Assembly: GCA_900769445.1 (NCBI GenBank) | Contig: CAAGGR010000129.1 | Span: 6,465 to 70,464 of the forward strand | Source of the DNA: an uncultured Alistipes sp. | Lineage (GTDB): Bacteria; Bacteroidota; Bacteroidia; Bacteroidales; Rikenellaceae | Reading direction: 5' to 3' | Length of the DNA stretch: 64,000 nucleotides | Shown here: positions 37,591-47,408 of the stretch, piece by piece | How positions within the stretch are numbered: position 1 is the stretch's first letter | Layout: every line of letters starts with the position of its first letter | Position numbers and translations under genes: made by a program | Notes under the pieces: model-generated | What the model was told of the DNA's origin: nothing | Databases searched by the model: none | Seen by the model: only the letters and a program-made list of their open reading frames with translations

Positions 37591-38190
37591 GTGACAGAGA
37601 AATTGAGAACAAAATATATCGACATTCACACTCACAACCCGCGAGAGGATGTGCTATCGCCAACTATGGCGGGCATACATCCGTGGCTAGCAGGAGAGTG
37701 TGTACAGCTCCCCGATTTTGCACAATGCGACATAGTTGGCGAAACGGGATTAGACTACGCTTGCGAGGTCGATAGAGAGCTTCAAAAGAGCCTTTTTATA
37801 GAACATCTTGAGGGTGCTATAAAGACTAATAAACCCGTTGTATTACACGTGGTTAGAGCCATCGACGATGTATTGAATATTCTCAAGGATTACGGTACGC
37901 TTCGGGGTGTTCTATTTCACGGTTTTATCGGGTCGTGGCAGCAGGCGCAAAGATGCATCGAGCGAGGGTATTACCTATCCTTTGGGGAGCGTTCGTTACG
38001 CTCGCCCAAGACATGCGAGGTCATAGCAAAAATGCCACAAAATCTACTCTTTTGCGAAACCGATGCCGAGCAGGACAAGGGCAATATTGAGCAGGTATAT
38101 AGCGAGGTAGCAAGGCTACGCGGAGTGAGTGTCGAGGAGTTAGCAGAGAGTATCGAAAAGAACTACAACAAACTTATAAATAATGGCTAA
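37591..38190 (+). CDS. TatD-family metal-dependent hydrolase
   Basis: A short (about 199 aa) TatD/YcfH-like DNase-type amidohydrolase. It shows the metal site YIDIHTHN, GIHPW, VGETGLDY, VVLHVVRA and FCETDAE. The reading frame is open from 37522, but the family starts just before YIDIHTH, so a GTG at 37591 or TTG at 37600 is more likely; TAACTTTG at 37578-37585 may be its promoter or lie too close. It overlaps tcdA by 8 bp. Confidence 0.85.
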   Translation: MTEKLRTKYIDIHTHNPREDVLSPTMAGIHPWLAGECVQLPDFAQCDIVGETGLDYACEVDRELQKSLFIEHLEGAIKTNKPVVLHVVRAIDDVLNILKDYGTLRGVLFHGFIGSWQQAQRCIERGYYLSFGERSLRSPKTCEVIAKMPQNLLFCETDAEQDKGNIEQVYSEVARLRGVSVEELAESIEKNYNKLINNG

Positions 38191-38923
38191 CTGGTTAGAA
38201 CGCACCGAGTTACTACTTGGAGAAGAGAAACTAAACATACTTAAAAATGCCAACGTCTTAGTCGTTGGCGTGGGTGGTGTAGGTGCATATGCTGCCGAGA
38301 TGATTGTGCGCGCAGGCGTGGGTCGTATGACCATTGCCGATGCCGACAAGGTCTCGCCAACGAATATCAACCGTCAACTTGTAGCTCTCCACTCTACCAT
38401 AGGCCGAGAGAAGTGCGACATCCTTGCCGACCGCCTAAAGGATATAAACCCAGAATTGCAACTGACTGTAGTTAACCGCTTTATAAAGGATGACGAGACA
38501 GATGCATTGCTCGATAGCAGCAACTTCGACTATGTTGTAGATGCCATAGACACCCTATCGCCAAAACTTGCACTTATAAAGGGTGCGATGGATAGAGGCA
38601 TTCGCATCGTAAGCTCGATGGGTGCAGGGGCGAAGACAGACCCTACACTTATGGAGATTAAGGATATCGCCAAAACACACCACTGTCCTTTGGCACATAT
38701 GCTTCGCAAACGTCTGCATAAAATTGGCATCAAGCGCGGTTTCTGGGCAGTCTTTTCGCCAGAGCCTGTACGCGAAGGAGCGATGATTCTATGCGAGGAG
38801 CAGAACAAAAAGTCGAACGTGGGTACTATATCCTACATCCCAGCCCTCTTTGGCATCGGCTGCGCCTCGGTGGTTGTGCGTGACCTTGTTGGGGAGTTTA
38901 GAAAAGAGAATAATGATAACTAA
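38183..38923 (+). CDS. tcdA: tRNA threonylcarbamoyladenosine dehydratase (ThiF/TcdA family)
   Basis: An E1-like enzyme that uses ATP to cyclise t6A to ct6A in tRNA. The 246 aa match TcdA/CsdL: WLERTELLLGEEKLNIL, ATP-binding GVGGVGAYAAEMIVRAG, DADKVSPTNINRQ, VVDAIDTLSPKL and SSMGAGAKTDPT. Part of a tight plus-strand run TatD-tcdA-dehydrogenase-PagL-like. Confidence 0.92.
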   Translation: MANWLERTELLLGEEKLNILKNANVLVVGVGGVGAYAAEMIVRAGVGRMTIADADKVSPTNINRQLVALHSTIGREKCDILADRLKDINPELQLTVVNRFIKDDETDALLDSSNFDYVVDAIDTLSPKLALIKGAMDRGIRIVSSMGAGAKTDPTLMEIKDIAKTHHCPLAHMLRKRLHKIGIKRGFWAVFSPEPVREGAMILCEEQNKKSNVGTISYIPALFGIGCASVVVRDLVGEFRKENNDN

Positions 38924-38935
38924 AACTACAATAAT

Positions 38936-39868
38936 ATGAAGAAAATAGTCTTTTTGGACGAGTATAGCATTGCTGGTCGTAACCTCGATAAAATAACCTC
39001 TCAGGGCGAGTATGTAGCCTATGAAAATACAAAAAAAGAGGATGTCGTAGAGCGCCTTAAGGGTGCAACAATAGCCATTACCAACAAGGTTGTTATCGAT
39101 GGCGAGGCTATGCGCCAACTCCCTGATTTGAAGCTTATTTGCATTGCTGCAACAGGCATGAACAACGTAGACTTAGAGGCTGCTAAGGAGCTTGGCATAG
39201 AGGTTAAGAACGCGGTTGGCTACTCCACTACATCTGTTACCGAGACAACCCTAACATCTGCCCTCGCCCTTGCGCGCAATGTGGTCTACTTCAACGAGTA
39301 TTTCCACGATGGTCGCTACGCCAAGGCCGACCGCGCCTTCTGCTACGACCGCCACACCTTCCAGATTAGTGGCAAGAAGTGGGGCATCGTGGGCATGGGC
39401 AATATCGGTCGCGAGGTAGCACGTCTCGCATCGGCATTTGGTTGCGAGGTACGCTACTACTCCACATCGGGTGTAAGGCGCGAAGAGCAGTACCCAGCAA
39501 TGGAGCTTGAGGAGCTACTCAAGTGGAGCGATATCGTATCGGTACACTCACCACTAAACGAGCGCACACGCGGTCTTATCGGTCGCAACAAGTTGCAAAA
39601 GATGAAGCCATCGGCGCTTATTATAAACGTAGCACGTGGCGGCATTATCGACGAGGCAGCCCTCGCTGAAGCGTTAGACAACAAGTGGATTGCAGCTGCA
39701 GCACTCGACGTATTCTCGGTAGAGCCACTACGTGAGTCGCCACTATATAATATAAAGGATAAGTATCGTCTTCTTGCATCGCCACACAATGCTTGGTCGG
39801 CAGCCGAGGCTATAGATAGACTTATCGAGTGTGTTGCTGAGAACATCCGTGTATGGCTCGAAAAATAG
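38936..39868 (+). CDS. D-2-hydroxyacid dehydrogenase, NAD-dependent
   Basis: A 310-aa enzyme of the glycerate/phosphoglycerate/lactate dehydrogenase family. NAD-binding GIVGMGNIGREVARLA, SVHSPLNERTRGLI, INVARGGIIDEAAL with the catalytic Arg region, Glu in VFSVEPL and catalytic His in ASPHNAWSA. Closest by feel to glycerate (hydroxypyruvate) dehydrogenase, but substrate cannot be fixed from sequence. It overlaps the next gene by 16 bp. Confidence 0.9.
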   Translation: MKKIVFLDEYSIAGRNLDKITSQGEYVAYENTKKEDVVERLKGATIAITNKVVIDGEAMRQLPDLKLICIAATGMNNVDLEAAKELGIEVKNAVGYSTTSVTETTLTSALALARNVVYFNEYFHDGRYAKADRAFCYDRHTFQISGKKWGIVGMGNIGREVARLASAFGCEVRYYSTSGVRREEQYPAMELEELLKWSDIVSVHSPLNERTRGLIGRNKLQKMKPSALIINVARGGIIDEAALAEALDNKWIAAAALDVFSVEPLRESPLYNIKDKYRLLASPHNAWSAAEAIDRLIECVAENIRVWLEK

Positions 39869-41019
39869 CAACCATACTTATAGCAATACTAACTCTTACA
39901 CTTTATGGGGGAGGCGACATCAAGGCTGCCACCCCCATAAAGCGCGACTCTATATCGCATCGCTTATCGGTAGAGATGCGCCCTGCGTATAACGTTGTCT
40001 CTCACTACGCCATGCGTGGCGACGACCCGCTTAATAGTGCCTCATCTTTGCATCTACGCTACGCCTTCTCCTTTAACGACGAGAGCGAGATTGGCAAACG
40101 CTTCCCTACAGTATATCAGGGCGTTGGCATTGCCACATATACATTCTTTCACCCCGAGGTGTCGGGGCGTCCTATAGCTTTTTATATCTTGCAAGGAGCG
40201 CATATTGCAGATAGAGGTGATATAACATTAGGCTATGAGTGGAACTTTGGACTATCATGGAACTGGAAACCCAACCAGGCAATGAACTCAAAGTGGAACA
40301 TTATGGTCAACGTGGCACTCCCCGTAAGCTGGCACGTATCGCCTAAATGGGAGCTTCGCCTCACGCCCGACTTTACACACTTCTCGAGCGGCGACACCCA
40401 TTTCTCAAATAGCGGTGCCAACCTCTTTGGTGTGCGCGTGGGCATTACGCGCCACTTCAACAACCACAACGAACATATCCGCGCAAAGAGCTATATCGAG
40501 CCATCCGAAGAGCTTGAAAATAAGAGCCTAAAGGGACATATCAGCCACGATATTATTGGCTACATAGGTTGGCGCGCTGATAGATTTTTAGACCACGATG
40601 AGTTTGTAGTTATAGATAGACCCCTCATTATTGATGGCTTCCAGTACCACCAACTCTACCACTTTAATCGCCACTTTGCCCTTGGAGGCTCTCTCGATAT
40701 ACAGACAGATCGTAGCCTTAACCTCTACAACCCCACCTTCGACGAGACGGGCAAATTGATTAGCTACGAACACCCATCACTCCTCGAGCAGACGGAGTGT
40801 GGTCTCTCACTACGCTTCGAGATAACCTCGCCACTATTCTCTGTCGGCGCAGGCTTAGGTGTCAATATTCTTGGCAGCGGCTACGACTTTAGCCGCATCT
40901 ACACACAATACTCCCTGAAATACTTCGTCAACTCACGAGTGTTTATCTTCGTGGGCTACCGCTTCAACTCCACACAGTACACCCACAATATGATGTATGG
41001 CCTGGGATTGAGGTTTTAG
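39853..41019 (+). CDS. PagL-like acyloxyacyl hydrolase / lipid A deacylase, outer membrane
   Basis: A 388-aa exported barrel. Signal peptide ends in DIKAA. The N-terminal half has the PagL-type active-site segment DFTHFSSGDTHFSNSGANLFGVRVGI (His-x-Ser), used to remove an acyl chain from lipid A in characterised relatives. The C-terminal half repeats a barrel pattern ending YRFNSTQYTHNMMYGLGLRF with a terminal Phe. It is about twice the length of Pseudomonas PagL, so a larger barrel or two domains. Confidence 0.78.
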   Translation: MARKIATILIAILTLTLYGGGDIKAATPIKRDSISHRLSVEMRPAYNVVSHYAMRGDDPLNSASSLHLRYAFSFNDESEIGKRFPTVYQGVGIATYTFFHPEVSGRPIAFYILQGAHIADRGDITLGYEWNFGLSWNWKPNQAMNSKWNIMVNVALPVSWHVSPKWELRLTPDFTHFSSGDTHFSNSGANLFGVRVGITRHFNNHNEHIRAKSYIEPSEELENKSLKGHISHDIIGYIGWRADRFLDHDEFVVIDRPLIIDGFQYHQLYHFNRHFALGGSLDIQTDRSLNLYNPTFDETGKLISYEHPSLLEQTECGLSLRFEITSPLFSVGAGLGVNILGSGYDFSRIYTQYSLKYFVNSRVFIFVGYRFNSTQYTHNMMYGLGLRF

Positions 41020-41041
41020 GCGCTTTAGCTGAATTATTTAA

Positions 41042-41141
41042 GGACAGCTGGGACTACAGAGACAACAGGGACAACAGAGAAATTTATTATCATTCTGATG
41101 ATACTCTGTTTCGCTGTGGTCTCTTTCTTCTCTGTGGTCTC
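41042..41141. repeat. Family B hairpin repeat, copy 3
   Basis: Purine arm GACTACAGAGACAACAGGG, GACAACAGAG; AT-rich centre with GATACTCTGTTTCGCTGTGG; pyrimidine arm TCTCTTTCTTCTCTGTGGTC. An A-rich spacer then leads to A8. The order and centre sequence match copies 1 and 2. Confidence 0.7.
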
Positions 41142-41168
41142 AAAAAAACCTTACCAATCGCACGACCC

Positions 41169-41301
41169 AATTTCTTGCGAGAAGGGGTCAGATTTGTTCT
41201 ATCGCAAAAGAAGATCCCCTTGGGATAGTACACTTAGTACAGCCCAAGGGGTCTTACTTTTTGGGATGGGACAAAGATGTTGCCCCTTATCACAAGAAAT
41301 T
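41169..41301. repeat. Family A palindromic repeat A8
   Basis: AATTTCTTGCGAGAAGGGGT to GCCCCTTATCACAAGAAATT. Nested arms are GATCCCCTTGGGAT / AGCCCAAGGGGTC and the apex GTACACTTAGTAC is a perfect small hairpin. The core is like A3. 17 bp separate it from the stop of the barrel gene. Confidence 0.85.
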
Positions 41302-41318
41302 ACTTCCAGCGCGCCTAC

Positions 41319-42749
41319 TTACTTATCACCCTTTAGATGCTTTGGACGACCAAAGTTGAATGCCAAACCTGTATATAGGTTTAGAGACTTCGCATTGCGT
41401 GGGATAAGAAGATCGAGGCCAGAGACCTTACCAAGTGATACATAGTTAGAATCGATGAAGTCTACACCGATGTAGAAGTTAATCAATGCTGGATGGAAGT
41501 TGATAGCAGCACCGAAGACACCTGCATTGTTACGATTGAGGAATGTCTGGCTTACTGTTGCAGACAACCAGCTTGTAGGACGAAGGTTGATAGATGCTGT
41601 AAGCTCAGAGTATACAGATGTATTTAGCATCTTTGTCTGCGAGAAGAGACCAAAGGCAATCTTATTTCTAAGAAGGTTGTACTCGGCACCTACGTTTATA
41701 GAGTAGCTTAGGCGATTTACATAGCCCTCGTACTTACCATTCTTAAGAAGGTTATCTGTATTTATAAAGTCTTCTGCACCATTGATAGGGCTAATAACCT
41801 CCTCATTAGCATCGCCAGAGAGTGAGACGCCAGTATACTCGAAGCCACCTGTTACCTCACCGCCAATATGCGATGATGAAGCCCACTTAATGAAACCAAG
41901 GTCTGTAACCGCAGCTGTGAGCTTAAGATGGTTGTTCAAGAGACGCATCTCAGCACCCAAATCAATTGCAGCACCGAAGTTCTTGAGGTTCTGCTTCATA
42001 TATGCCATATCATCGATGCAGAGGAGATCAGCAAAGCCTACCTCACCACCTTGAGCCAAAGCACGGTTATCGAAAACTGGGCTATTAGCGCGCCATGTAC
42101 CCATCAACTGTGCAGTAATAACATCCTCTCTAACATCAAGAGTGAGCTTCTCGAACTTCGCCTCGGCATTTGCTATACCGAAGAGGAACTTACCCTTAAC
42201 ACCGACTGTCAACCAATCAAAGATTGGGAAAGAGGTACCTACGTAAGCCTCAAGATACTCATTAGAGCTAACTGATGTAGAGCCAAGGTCGAATGTGCCA
42301 TTGCCCAACGTCTTGATAGCGCGGAATAGCTCTGGAGAGAGGGATAGGTTGTTCTCTGTTCGTAGATTTGCGCCCACTGTCCAGAAAATCTTCTTTGTGT
42401 AGAAGCCCAAACCAAAGAGGTTTACATTAACATTTGCATTAAACTTTAGAGTCTTAGGCAAATTACCCATCAACTCGTCGGCTGTTACCGACTTGTGCAG
42501 AGCAGTTACATACTGATCATCACGCTTGTAGATAAAGTTGTCGAAGCTCAAGAAGTTTGTGCCAAGGTTAAGATTGACACCAGACAATGCTGGAATCATA
42601 AAGTAACCACGTGTAGGCGCAAGAGCAGGGTTAAACTCCGAACGGAAGTATGAACCCTCCATAAAGTAGGAGGTACGCGACTGGGCATTAGCAGTGTTAA
42701 CTCCCATAAGCGCAAAGGCTGCAACTAATAGAATAGCTATCTTTTTCAT
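41319..42749 (-). CDS. DUF5723-like outer-membrane beta-barrel protein
   Basis: 476 aa from the Met at 42749 (MKKIAILLVAAF), which starts a clear signal peptide ending VNTANAQ. SRTSYFMEGSYFRSEFNPAL is the typical first segment of this Bacteroidetes family, and FNPALAPTRGYFMIP resembles FadL/PorV-type barrels. Long alternating beta pattern throughout; it ends TGLAFNFGRPKHLKGDK. Function unknown. 52 bp downstream of the 829-aa lipoprotein gene, so probably one operon. Confidence 0.78.
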   Translation of the reverse strand: MKKIAILLVAAFALMGVNTANAQSRTSYFMEGSYFRSEFNPALAPTRGYFMIPALSGVNLNLGTNFLSFDNFIYKRDDQYVTALHKSVTADELMGNLPKTLKFNANVNVNLFGLGFYTKKIFWTVGANLRTENNLSLSPELFRAIKTLGNGTFDLGSTSVSSNEYLEAYVGTSFPIFDWLTVGVKGKFLFGIANAEAKFEKLTLDVREDVITAQLMGTWRANSPVFDNRALAQGGEVGFADLLCIDDMAYMKQNLKNFGAAIDLGAEMRLLNNHLKLTAAVTDLGFIKWASSSHIGGEVTGGFEYTGVSLSGDANEEVISPINGAEDFINTDNLLKNGKYEGYVNRLSYSINVGAEYNLLRNKIAFGLFSQTKMLNTSVYSELTASINLRPTSWLSATVSQTFLNRNNAGVFGAAINFHPALINFYIGVDFIDSNYVSLGKVSGLDLLIPRNAKSLNLYTGLAFNFGRPKHLKGDK

Positions 42750-42801
42750 AATACTTACTTTCATTTTGAAATTCTACTTTTTAAGCAATCGCACATTGGG
42801 A

Positions 42802-45291
42802 TTATTTATCGTTCAACTTGCCAAGATCAACTGTAATACCACCGTCAATAGCGAGCTTCAACTCAGCAGCGATATACTGCTCCTCCTTCAAGGCTACAAC
42901 ACCCTCCTCAGCAGAGCTGCTCGCCTCAACTTTTAGACCGATTGATGCAATGTCGGCAAGCTCTGCAAGTGAACCACTCTCGTCAGCAAGATCGAACTGC
43001 AAGCTGAGTGTACTCTTCTCAGGTGTTACGCCATCGGCAGAACCCTTTACTACATTACTACCCTCGACAAAACCAATCTTTGTAGGTAGCTCTGCGCCAT
43101 CCTTATCGTATAGCGTTGTCAATACCTCAAGCGCCAAAGGTAGTGTTGTCTCGAACTCTACAATAAGGGCAATATCACCAATCTTAAGACCCTTAATATC
43201 TGCCAAACCAGCAAGTGGAGACTTACCAGCCTCATCCAAGATAGGCTCGTTATGCTCGAACGAGATGCTTAGCTGGTCGTCGAATGCAAATGGAAGTGTA
43301 AACGATGCACCGTAGCTAACCTCCAAGTTCGAGATGTCGCCCAAGTGGAGCGTGATAGGATCGGTTGGCAAGCTAAATGTTGCAGACAACGTGAGCTTAT
43401 CTGGTAGCGAGCTAATTAGTTCGTCGATATTCCATGCCACAAATTCGTAGCCCTGCTCTGCTGGGTAGTTAGCTCTCTGCGACTCCTTAGCCAAGACGAT
43501 AGTTGTTGTGGTAGGCTCAACCTCACCAGTAGTCTCATTCTTCTTAGCGCCATAAATTGTAGCAGCGAAATCAAAACGTCTCTCAGTCTGAGCCTCCTCG
43601 CCAACGTATGGCATAAGCTGAGCCTTAATATTTGCATTGAATGTAAGAGGGTTAGATATTGTAACCATAAGCACTGGAGATAGACCCGATCCACCAATCT
43701 CAATAGGTAGCTCCTCTGATGATAGACCACTAAGGTCGATATCCTGTGGCTCAATAGACTCGCTAAAAGCGAGCTGTGCGGTTACTGACTCAAAGCCCAA
43801 AGCAGACTCCTCAATACCCACTACAACCTCGATATTGCTACCATCCTTAGGAAGGAAGCCGTTAATGCTAGTAGGAGTCTCATCAGTAAAGTGAACTCGA
43901 CCTGATGGGCTGAACTCAATAACGATAGGACCACCCTCAGATGTCATCTCGCTAAGATCGATAGCATCGAAGAGGATATTTAGCTTATTATTGATTGCAC
44001 CGATTGTAGTCGACAAGATATTTGTCTCGGTATTATATGTATAACCCTCATTCTCTTTAATCTTAAGGCAAGTAGGCATCTCCAAATCAAGAGATACTGC
44101 ATCGCCAAGCCAATCAAGGTTTGTAGCGTAAAGCACAATCTTAGAGTTCTCGGTTAGCTCAACGCGGTTGATACTCTTAATCTGCTCTGGGAGCTGGTCA
44201 ATCTCAATATTAAAGCCCTCAGCACCCTCGCCACCAAACTCAAAGTTAAACAAATCGACACTGCTATCGAATACTACCTCAGCATCTGCAAGAGCAAAGT
44301 TAGACTCGATTGTAACCTCCGGCATAAGAATACCTCCATTACCATCAAGAAAAACCTTACCAGCCTGCATATCCAACTCAAAGTCGACATCAAATACCAT
44401 ACTTGGGTCAATAACAACTGTACGATCCTGTGTAGGCTCGCTATCAATAGCTGTGATATAGACATCGAAACCGATGCTCTCCTCCTCAGCCTCAATATCT
44501 TTATCGTAAATAGTATAGACGTTGTAATCGCCCTCAGTTATATATGTGATTTTCTGATTTTTGCTATCATTAATAGTCAAGTTAGCCTTCGACTTCAAGA
44601 TAAAGCGGAAATGGCCACCACCATTAATACCAGCAAAGCCATTCAAATCCAAATGAACACCCAATGGAGCGCCATCGTGTCCCTCTACCGGGCTATCGAA
44701 AATCACCCTATTGAGGCTCTTAATCTGCTCTGGAAGATCAAACTTAATCTCATCGATTTCCACATCCTGGCTAAACTCTTTTGCGAACTGACGCTGACCC
44801 TCTGGAATAATGTTGAACTTATAAGAGGTTATCTCCAACTCTGTTTCACCAGCTCCAACGTTCTGCAACAACTGCTGGAATTCGTCACCAAGAGGGAGGT
44901 CAAGACCTAAAGTCTCCTTGACACCCGCACCATAGTTGCTGAAATCTAACGATGGAAGGTCGATGTCGAACTTTGATGAGCTCGCTGCGATATCAAAAGA
45001 TGTTGGAAGCTCAAAATCGCCAGCCGAGAATTTATCCTCTTTAAGCTCATAATGGAACGCATACGAACCATCTTCATTCTTAACAATACCCTCTGGAAGT
45101 TCAGTATCCGAACCCAACAAACTACCAAGAGTCTGCTTCTCGAGAGAACCAAGAGGCAAAATCGTCTCTCCATCGAGTACAGAGACCTCCTTAGAGACCT
45201 TGTCCATAGAGAATTCCTTGTCAACGCAAGCTACAGAAACGATTGCGCAAACCACTGCCATGCAGCGATAGACATAATTTTTTAGTTTCAT
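42802..45291 (-). CDS. Large lipoprotein of unknown function (829 aa)
   Basis: Signal peptide with Cys22 (VSVAC-VDKEF). The body is beta-rich and acidic with repeated units such as LPEQIKSLNRVIF and LPEQIKSINRVELTENSKIV, LDLEMPTCLKI and similar, suggesting two or more related all-beta domains. No catalytic motif and no family recognised. Promoter candidate upstream: TATATTTG at 45339-45346 with TTG at 45365-45367 (minus strand). Followed by the DUF5723-like barrel gene, so the two may form an outer-membrane assembly (inference). Confidence 0.75.
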   Translation of the reverse strand: MKLKNYVYRCMAVVCAIVSVACVDKEFSMDKVSKEVSVLDGETILPLGSLEKQTLGSLLGSDTELPEGIVKNEDGSYAFHYELKEDKFSAGDFELPTSFDIAASSSKFDIDLPSLDFSNYGAGVKETLGLDLPLGDEFQQLLQNVGAGETELEITSYKFNIIPEGQRQFAKEFSQDVEIDEIKFDLPEQIKSLNRVIFDSPVEGHDGAPLGVHLDLNGFAGINGGGHFRFILKSKANLTINDSKNQKITYITEGDYNVYTIYDKDIEAEEESIGFDVYITAIDSEPTQDRTVVIDPSMVFDVDFELDMQAGKVFLDGNGGILMPEVTIESNFALADAEVVFDSSVDLFNFEFGGEGAEGFNIEIDQLPEQIKSINRVELTENSKIVLYATNLDWLGDAVSLDLEMPTCLKIKENEGYTYNTETNILSTTIGAINNKLNILFDAIDLSEMTSEGGPIVIEFSPSGRVHFTDETPTSINGFLPKDGSNIEVVVGIEESALGFESVTAQLAFSESIEPQDIDLSGLSSEELPIEIGGSGLSPVLMVTISNPLTFNANIKAQLMPYVGEEAQTERRFDFAATIYGAKKNETTGEVEPTTTTIVLAKESQRANYPAEQGYEFVAWNIDELISSLPDKLTLSATFSLPTDPITLHLGDISNLEVSYGASFTLPFAFDDQLSISFEHNEPILDEAGKSPLAGLADIKGLKIGDIALIVEFETTLPLALEVLTTLYDKDGAELPTKIGFVEGSNVVKGSADGVTPEKSTLSLQFDLADESGSLAELADIASIGLKVEASSSAEEGVVALKEEQYIAAELKLAIDGGITVDLGKLNDK

Positions 45292-45473
45292 ATATTACAG
45301 TTTTAATTTTTATTAGCTAAACTAACGTGATTGTAAGGCAAATATACAAAAAAAATGTCAAACTGCAAAATAATATCAACAACATTTCGTTCCCATAACA
45401 AAGTTATGCTGCAAGAACATCAAATAGCAGCATACTCGCATAAGTGTTGCATATATGATACGGGGCATGCAGC

Positions 45474-45505
45474 AAAAAAAAGAGGTTGCCTATTCGACAA
45501 CCTCT
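45474..45505 (-). terminator. Rho-independent terminator of rplS
   Basis: On the minus strand AGAGGTTG pairs with CAACCTCT around a 9-nt loop, followed by seven T. It starts 22 bp after the rplS stop. Confidence 0.9.
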
Positions 45506-45527
45506 AAATTTACTAAGTAGACAACGA

Positions 45528-45905
45528 CTACTCGTCAGCCTTCTTAATACGACGCTCCTTAATACGAGCCTTCTTACCTGTAAGATCACGCAAGTAGTAG
45601 ATACGTGCACGACGTACAACACCATACTTGTTAACCTCGATCTTGTCGATGTGTGGAGAGTAAAGTGGGAAGATACGCTCTACACCTACACCATTCGATA
45701 CCTTACGGATGGTGAACATCTTAGTACGACCTGAACCCTTAATCTGGATAACTACACCACGGAAGCTCTGCAAACGCTCCTTGTTACCCTCTACAATACG
45801 ATAAGTTACGGTGATTGTATCACCTGCACCGAACTTAGGCACATCGTTCTCGCCCTTAGTCCACATCTGCTCGTTTACGAGTCTGATCAACTGATCCTTG
45901 TTCAT
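45528..45905 (-). CDS. rplS: Ribosomal protein L19
   Basis: A 125-aa 50S protein. FGAGDTITVTYRIVEGNKER, QSFRGVVIQIKG, TFTI-like MFTIRKVSNGVGVERIFPLYSP, and RRARIYYLRDLTGKKARIKER are diagnostic. Start at MNKDQLIRL (45905), the family's start; an upstream in-frame Met adds non-conserved residues. Monocistronic with its own promoter and terminator. Confidence 0.98.
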   Translation of the reverse strand: MNKDQLIRLVNEQMWTKGENDVPKFGAGDTITVTYRIVEGNKERLQSFRGVVIQIKGSGRTKMFTIRKVSNGVGVERIFPLYSPHIDKIEVNKYGVVRRARIYYLRDLTGKKARIKERRIKKADE

Positions 45906-46040
45906 TGTTGCAACAAAAATTAAATGTTTATCGTTCAACATTATCGCTGCAGCTACTCTACCATAACACCACCCTCGATGCTAATCCTTGTATCGCTACA
46001 AACTGAGTCTCTGCCCTATATAAGAGGTTGATACGGGTTG

Positions 46041-46070
46041 CAAAGATAGATAAAAATATTTATTCTGCAA
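46041..46070 (-). promoter_or_regulatory. Predicted promoter of rplS with a leader of about 130 nt
   Basis: Minus-strand TATCTTTG (46041-46048) with TTG at 46068-46070 (19-nt gap). The leader 45906-46034 is long for such a gene and could hold a ribosomal-protein autoregulatory structure; I cannot recognise a known one. Confidence 0.5.
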
Positions 46071-46094
46071 ACGTATTTGCGAAATATCAACGCT

Positions 46095-47243
46095 TTAGAG
46101 GCTCAAATATGACAATGATGGCATTGAACACATAGCTGGAATCCCTCCATTTTCAGACTCTACCGCATAGACTGCAATCATAAATTTCGAGCCACCGCTA
46201 AGAGAGGCATTCAACGTGTAGTTACCCGAATAGCAACGACTCTTTAGGAAGGCCTCCGCACTGACACCCTCCTGCATAGCCTGACGCGCACGATTATAGA
46301 AATCATCGCTCATAGCTCGCAACGAGTATTCGTTAATCAACTCACCCTTAGGCGTATAGTATATAGATGAATCTGGTATAATATTTACCGTATAGTAACC
46401 ACTCCATCCCTCTGGAGAGACCGCTATACTTGCAACACCACCACTTACCTGTGTGCTAATCTTAAATGAGACATCATAAAAAGCCTTCATTGGCGTATTT
46501 ACCTCGATACGATGCAATGGTATCGTAACCTTATACTCATTATCTTTGAGTTCAAGACCATAGGCATAGGCAATATATGTAGCACCAGACTTCATACCCG
46601 AGAACTTGCGAGTTGTCTCCTCTGTAAATACAGGACTTGGACTTGCTGCCTCCTCCAAAAGATACTGCAACGTCATCTCATACTGCTCCGCAAGCTTGAG
46701 ATAGTTAGCCATCTCCGCCTCGATAAATTCATTCATATCAGAGATGCCCGACTGGATAAAATAGTTAGAGTCGATTATATTTGCCATATATAGCTCTCCA
46801 CTCTGCTTTGGCGTATACTTAACCGAGCAACTTGTTGTAGTCAACTCCAACACCTCAAAACTAAACTCATCGAGAATACGAGCATCCTGCAACACTGCAA
46901 CCTTAACAGGAATTGGCATACCCTCGTAATTGATAGCTATAAAACCTAAACGCTCCTCGTCGATATCACTTGGCGCAATATAGAGATTTATCGCATTTGA
47001 AGTTACCTCCTTCACTGTTATCCAACTAGTGCCTGTCGTTACCTTGAGGCGAGCTCCTGGACGAGGATTATTCACTGCATAGTAGATTGGGACATTTCCG
47101 CCATCGCCATCCATATTGAGTCTATAGATATCGAGTATCACCTCGGCCTCACCCGTTGGGGTCTCATCAAACATCTCACAACCCACAAATAGCTGCGCAA
47201 CGACTGCAGATAGCAACAATACAAAATTCTTAAAACGAGCCAT
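46095..47243 (-). CDS. BACON-type lipoprotein of unknown function (382 aa)
   Basis: Signal peptide with lipobox FVGC (Cys22). Residues about 32-120 resemble a BACON domain (NPRPGARLKVTTGTSWITVK, then VKVAVLQDAR). Then FSFEVLELTTTSCSVKYTPK starts a fibronectin-like repeat, with a helical insertion around residues 165-205 and a second strand-rich region. It ends in SMPSLSYLSL. No enzyme motif. No small peptide gene precedes it, unlike the three loci with such peptides. Confidence 0.75.
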   Translation of the reverse strand: MARFKNFVLLLSAVVAQLFVGCEMFDETPTGEAEVILDIYRLNMDGDGGNVPIYYAVNNPRPGARLKVTTGTSWITVKEVTSNAINLYIAPSDIDEERLGFIAINYEGMPIPVKVAVLQDARILDEFSFEVLELTTTSCSVKYTPKQSGELYMANIIDSNYFIQSGISDMNEFIEAEMANYLKLAEQYEMTLQYLLEEAASPSPVFTEETTRKFSGMKSGATYIAYAYGLELKDNEYKVTIPLHRIEVNTPMKAFYDVSFKISTQVSGGVASIAVSPEGWSGYYTVNIIPDSSIYYTPKGELINEYSLRAMSDDFYNRARQAMQEGVSAEAFLKSRCYSGNYTLNASLSGGSKFMIAVYAVESENGGIPAMCSMPSLSYLSL

Positions 47244-47360
47244 ATATCAATTTATGTTTTACCTAAACGACCTAAGCGACCACTCTCGCCATATTGTATC
47301 TATTCACGATGCAAAGATAATCTATTTTTTAGATATAAGAGAGTCTAATTATAGCATCTA

Positions 47361-47391
47361 TTGCTTTTTACGAATAAAAATTCTAACTTTG
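47361..47391 (+). promoter_or_regulatory. Predicted promoter of the LuxE-like / LicD-GT2 operon
   Basis: TTG (47361-47363), a 20-nt gap, then TAACTTTG (47384-47391). The start codon follows 17 bp later. One of the best matches in the window. Confidence 0.65.
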
Positions 47392-47408
47392 TGAATTATT
47401 GAGAGGCT

